From: Pseudomonadota bacterium
GTDB lineage: Bacteria; Pseudomonadota; Alphaproteobacteria; Acetobacterales; Acetobacteraceae
NCBI GenBank assembly: GCA_021826565.1
Contig: JAKAZJ010000078.1
Location: 1-7,543 of the forward strand
Reading direction: 5' to 3'
DNA length: 7,543 bases
Shown here: piece by piece, positions 6,447-7,543 of the stretch
Numbering within the stretch: position 1 is the stretch's first letter
Layout of the letters: each line of letters starts with the position of its first letter
Translations under genes and position numbers: made by a program
The notes under the pieces: model-generated
Seen by the model: the letters and a program-made list of their open reading frames with translations, nothing else
The model's database searches: none
What the model was told of the DNA's origin: nothing

Positions 6447-7384
6447 TAGCGGATCCTCGGGTCGAACACGGTGTAGAGCAGATCGACGATCAGGTTCACC
6501 ACCACATAGGTGAACGAGAACAGCAGGACCACGCCCTGGATCACCGGGTAGTCCCGTTGCAGGATAGCATCGGTCGTCAGCCGGCCAAGGCCGGGAATGG
6601 CGAACACGCTTTCCGTCACCACCGCGCCGCCGATCAGCAGCGCGACACCGGAGCCGATCACGGTGACGATCGGGACCGCGGCGTTCTTCAGCGCATGGAC
6701 GAACAGGATCCGCCCCATCCCCATGCCCTTGGCGCGCGCGGTGCGGACATAGTCCTGACTGAGCACCTCCAGCATCGTCGCGCGCGTGATGCGCGCGATC
6801 AGCGCGATGTAGATCATCCCGAGCGCGACCGAGGGCAGGATCAGCGTGCGCAGGAACGGCCAGAGCCCGTCCGACAGCGAATGGAACCCCTGCACCGGCA
6901 ACCAGCCCAGCTTCAATCCGAAGCCCCAGGCGAGCAGATACCCGACCACGAAGACCGGGGTGGAAAACCCGAACACCGCCAGCGCCATCACCGCGCGGTC
7001 GATCCAGGACCCCTGCTTGGCCGCGGCCAGCACGCCAAGCGGGATCGCGATCACGATCGCGAGCACCGTGCTGAACAGCATCAGCGACAAGGTGGGTTCC
7101 AGCCGCTGCGAGATCATGGTGGTGACCGGCAGGCCGGTGAAGATGGATTTCCCCAGATTGCCATGCAGGATCTGCCACAACCAGGTGCCGAAGCGGGTCA
7201 GGAACGGCTGATTCAGCCCCAGCGAGACGCGGATGGCCTGGACTTGCGCCGCGGTGGCCTGATCGCCGGCGATCACCGCGGCCGGATCGCCCGGGGCCAG
7301 ATACAGCAACCCGAATACGACGAAGGCGACGATCAGCATCACCGGGATGGTCGCGGCGATCCGCCGCAGCGCGTACGACAGCAT
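6443..7384 (-). CDS. Peptide-type ABC transporter permease (DppB/OppB family)
   Basis: This 313-residue inner-membrane permease is the first gene of the importer operon. The N-terminus MLSYALRRIAATIPVMLIV leads into span 1 (about 9-29) and the family motif YLAPGDPAAVIAG (28-40), then the SLGLNQPFLTRFGTWL and GNLGKSI segments. Spans follow near 100-121, 131-157 and 182-197. The EAA-type cytoplasmic loop is DYVRTARAKGMGMGRILFVHAL (211-232). The last part has spans near 238-258 and 285-305 and the motif FAIPGLGRL. It ends [10 protein letters not shown], the usual B-subunit C-terminus. I chose the ATG at 7384 because it gives this canonical N-terminus. A GTG at 7435 would add 17 residues encoded by the tandem repeat. 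No strong ribosome site precedes 7384. No substrate-binding protein gene lies next to it within the window. Confidence 0.95.
   Translation of the reverse strand: MLSYALRRIAATIPVMLIVAFVVFGLLYLAPGDPAAVIAGDQATAAQVQAIRVSLGLNQPFLTRFGTWLWQILHGNLGKSIFTGLPVTTMISQRLEPTLSLMLFSTVLAIVIAIPLGVLAAAKQGSWIDRAVMALAVFGFSTPVFVVGYLLAWGFGLKLGWLPVQGFHSLSDGLWPFLRTLILPSVALGMIYIALIARITRATMLEVLSQDYVRTARAKGMGMGRILFVHALKNAAVPIVTVIGSGVALLIGGAVVTESVFAIPGLGRLTTDAILQRDYPVIQGVVLLFSFTYVVVNLIVDLLYTVFDPRIRY
6455..6458 (-). promoter_or_regulatory. Ribosome binding site supporting the TTG start of the C permease
   Basis: On the - strand GAGG lies 8 nt upstream of the TTG at 6446, inside the last codons of the B permease. Together with the TTGA stop/start overlap it supports a rare TTG initiation codon, since no ATG lies in this frame near the expected N-terminus. 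Confidence 0.55.
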
Positions 7385-7388
7385 CGCG

Positions 7389-7466
7389 TCAGGCCGCGCC
7401 CGAACAGCGCATCGGATCACAGCGCATCGGATCACGGTGCATCGGATACTGGGTCCCTGGTGCCAT
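7389..7466 (-). CDS. Possible 25-codon leader ORF with MxxDP repeats
   Basis: From ATG at 7466 to TGA at 7389 this frame encodes 25 residues ending MHRDPMRCDPMRCSGAA, where each tandem DNA unit supplies one five-residue repeat with its own ATG. The stop lies 4 nt before the permease ATG at 7384, the arrangement expected for a translated leader coupled to the next gene. Upstream of the ATG is a purine-rich AGAAGAAGACGT but no clear GGAG. The frame remains open upstream to the window edge, so the start is arbitrary. All three frames are open over much of this region, so chance is a serious alternative. Confidence 0.18.
   Translation of the reverse strand: MAPGTQYPMHRDPMRCDPMRCSGAA
7406..7450. 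repeat. Three tandem 15-bp units upstream of the permease operon
   Basis: Units are 7406-7420 and 7421-7435 (identical, AGCGCATCGGATCAC on the + strand) and 7436-7450 (GGTGCATCGGATACT, degenerate, sharing the GCATCGGAT core). The nearest copy ends 22 bp from the first permease start. The 15-bp period is a multiple of three, so the reading frames run through without change. It could be a regulator-binding array, a recent tandem duplication, or the coding sequence of a short leader peptide. Confidence 0.85.
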
Positions 7467-7521
7467 ACGTCTTCTTCTTTCGGCCCCGCATAGGCGGAGC
7501 CGGCTGAGGTTGCGAGGCCGT

Positions 7522-7543
7522 ATGCAGCTGTTCCCCGCGCCGT
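7522..7543 (+). CDS. Possible start of a divergent gene, cut by the window edge
   Basis: An ATG at 7522 opens a frame reading MQLFPAP to the edge. A GAGG at 7514-7517 lies 4 nt upstream, and all seven codons end in G or C as in the confirmed genes. Only seven residues are visible, so no family can be named. If real, it is transcribed divergently from the ABC transporter operon. Confidence 0.3.

Larger units (their letters stand above)
7385..7521. promoter_or_regulatory. Upstream region of the ABC transporter operon
   Basis: This 137-bp stretch lies between the first permease gene and a possible divergent start at 7522. It should contain the operon promoter, but I see no convincing -35/-10 pair on the - strand. 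It holds the 15-bp tandem repeat (7406-7450), a purine-rich AAAGAAGAAGA on the - strand (7481-7471), and a possible leader ORF. GC content at codon third positions is lower here than in the flanking genes, consistent with non-coding DNA. Confidence 0.45.

Noticed and set aside
6447..7178. The upstream extension of the C permease reading frame, which stays open through the B permease gene.
   Set aside because: The extension has no membrane-protein character and overlaps the whole B permease. The TTG at 6446 with a ribosome site and a TTGA overlap explains the true start.
6173..7507. A 444-codon open frame on the + strand antisense to the B permease.
   Set aside because: Its translation is a low-complexity Arg/His/Gln-rich sequence typical of the reverse strand of a GC-rich gene, while the - strand gives clear permease motifs.
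7432..7542. A - strand frame from the right edge ending at TGA 7432 that could be the C-terminus of an upstream gene (tail MRGRKKKTYGTRDPVSDAP).
   Set aside because: Third-position GC is clearly lower than in the confirmed genes, and all three - strand frames are open here, so coding status cannot be supported. It would also overlap the repeat and the possible divergent start.

Overview
This is a GC-rich bacterial window. Codon third positions are overwhelmingly G or C and the genes are tightly packed. The gene families suggest an alphaproteobacterium, possibly Rhodospirillales/Acetobacteraceae: a TPR protein fused to a glycosyltransferase-like domain, a Tat-exported HiPIP, and a Rieske oxygenase with a VOC partner. 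That placement is inferred from gene content, not from a marker gene.

Layout. (1) Positions 1-1535, + strand: the end of an aromatic-ring-hydroxylating oxygenase operon. It holds the C-terminal part of the Rieske alpha subunit, the complete beta subunit (4-nt ATGA overlap with alpha), and a 184-aa single-domain VOC protein whose residues resemble a type I extradiol ring-cleavage dioxygenase. (2) Positions 1523-3133, - strand: a 536-aa protein with TPR repeats and a GT9-like C-terminal domain. Its 3' end overlaps the VOC gene by 13 bp. (3) Positions 3134-3284: a divergent intergenic region with a 12-bp perfect palindrome and GC-rich hairpins. (4) Positions 3285-3614, + strand: a small secreted high-potential iron-sulfur protein. 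Its 3' end overlaps the next convergent gene by 22 bp. (5) Positions 3593-7384, - strand: a four-gene oligopeptide/dipeptide-type ABC transporter operon in transcription order permease B, permease C, ATPase D, ATPase F. Every junction is a 4-nt stop/start overlap (TTGA, GTGA, ATGA). (6) Positions 7385-7543: the upstream region of that operon. It carries three tandem 15-bp units and a possible 25-codon leader ORF ending 4 nt before the first permease. A divergent + strand gene may begin at 7522.

How the genes work together. The oxygenase alpha and beta subunits form one enzyme that activates an aromatic ring, and the VOC protein is a candidate for the following ring cleavage. No ferredoxin or reductase for the oxygenase is in view. 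The ABC operon encodes both membrane channels and both motors of a peptide-type importer, but its substrate-binding protein is not in the window. The HiPIP is a periplasmic one-electron carrier, and nothing in the sequence ties it to a specific partner. No insertion sequence, tRNA, rRNA, CRISPR array or clear intrinsic terminator was seen. The gene ends overlap, so there is little room for terminators between them.
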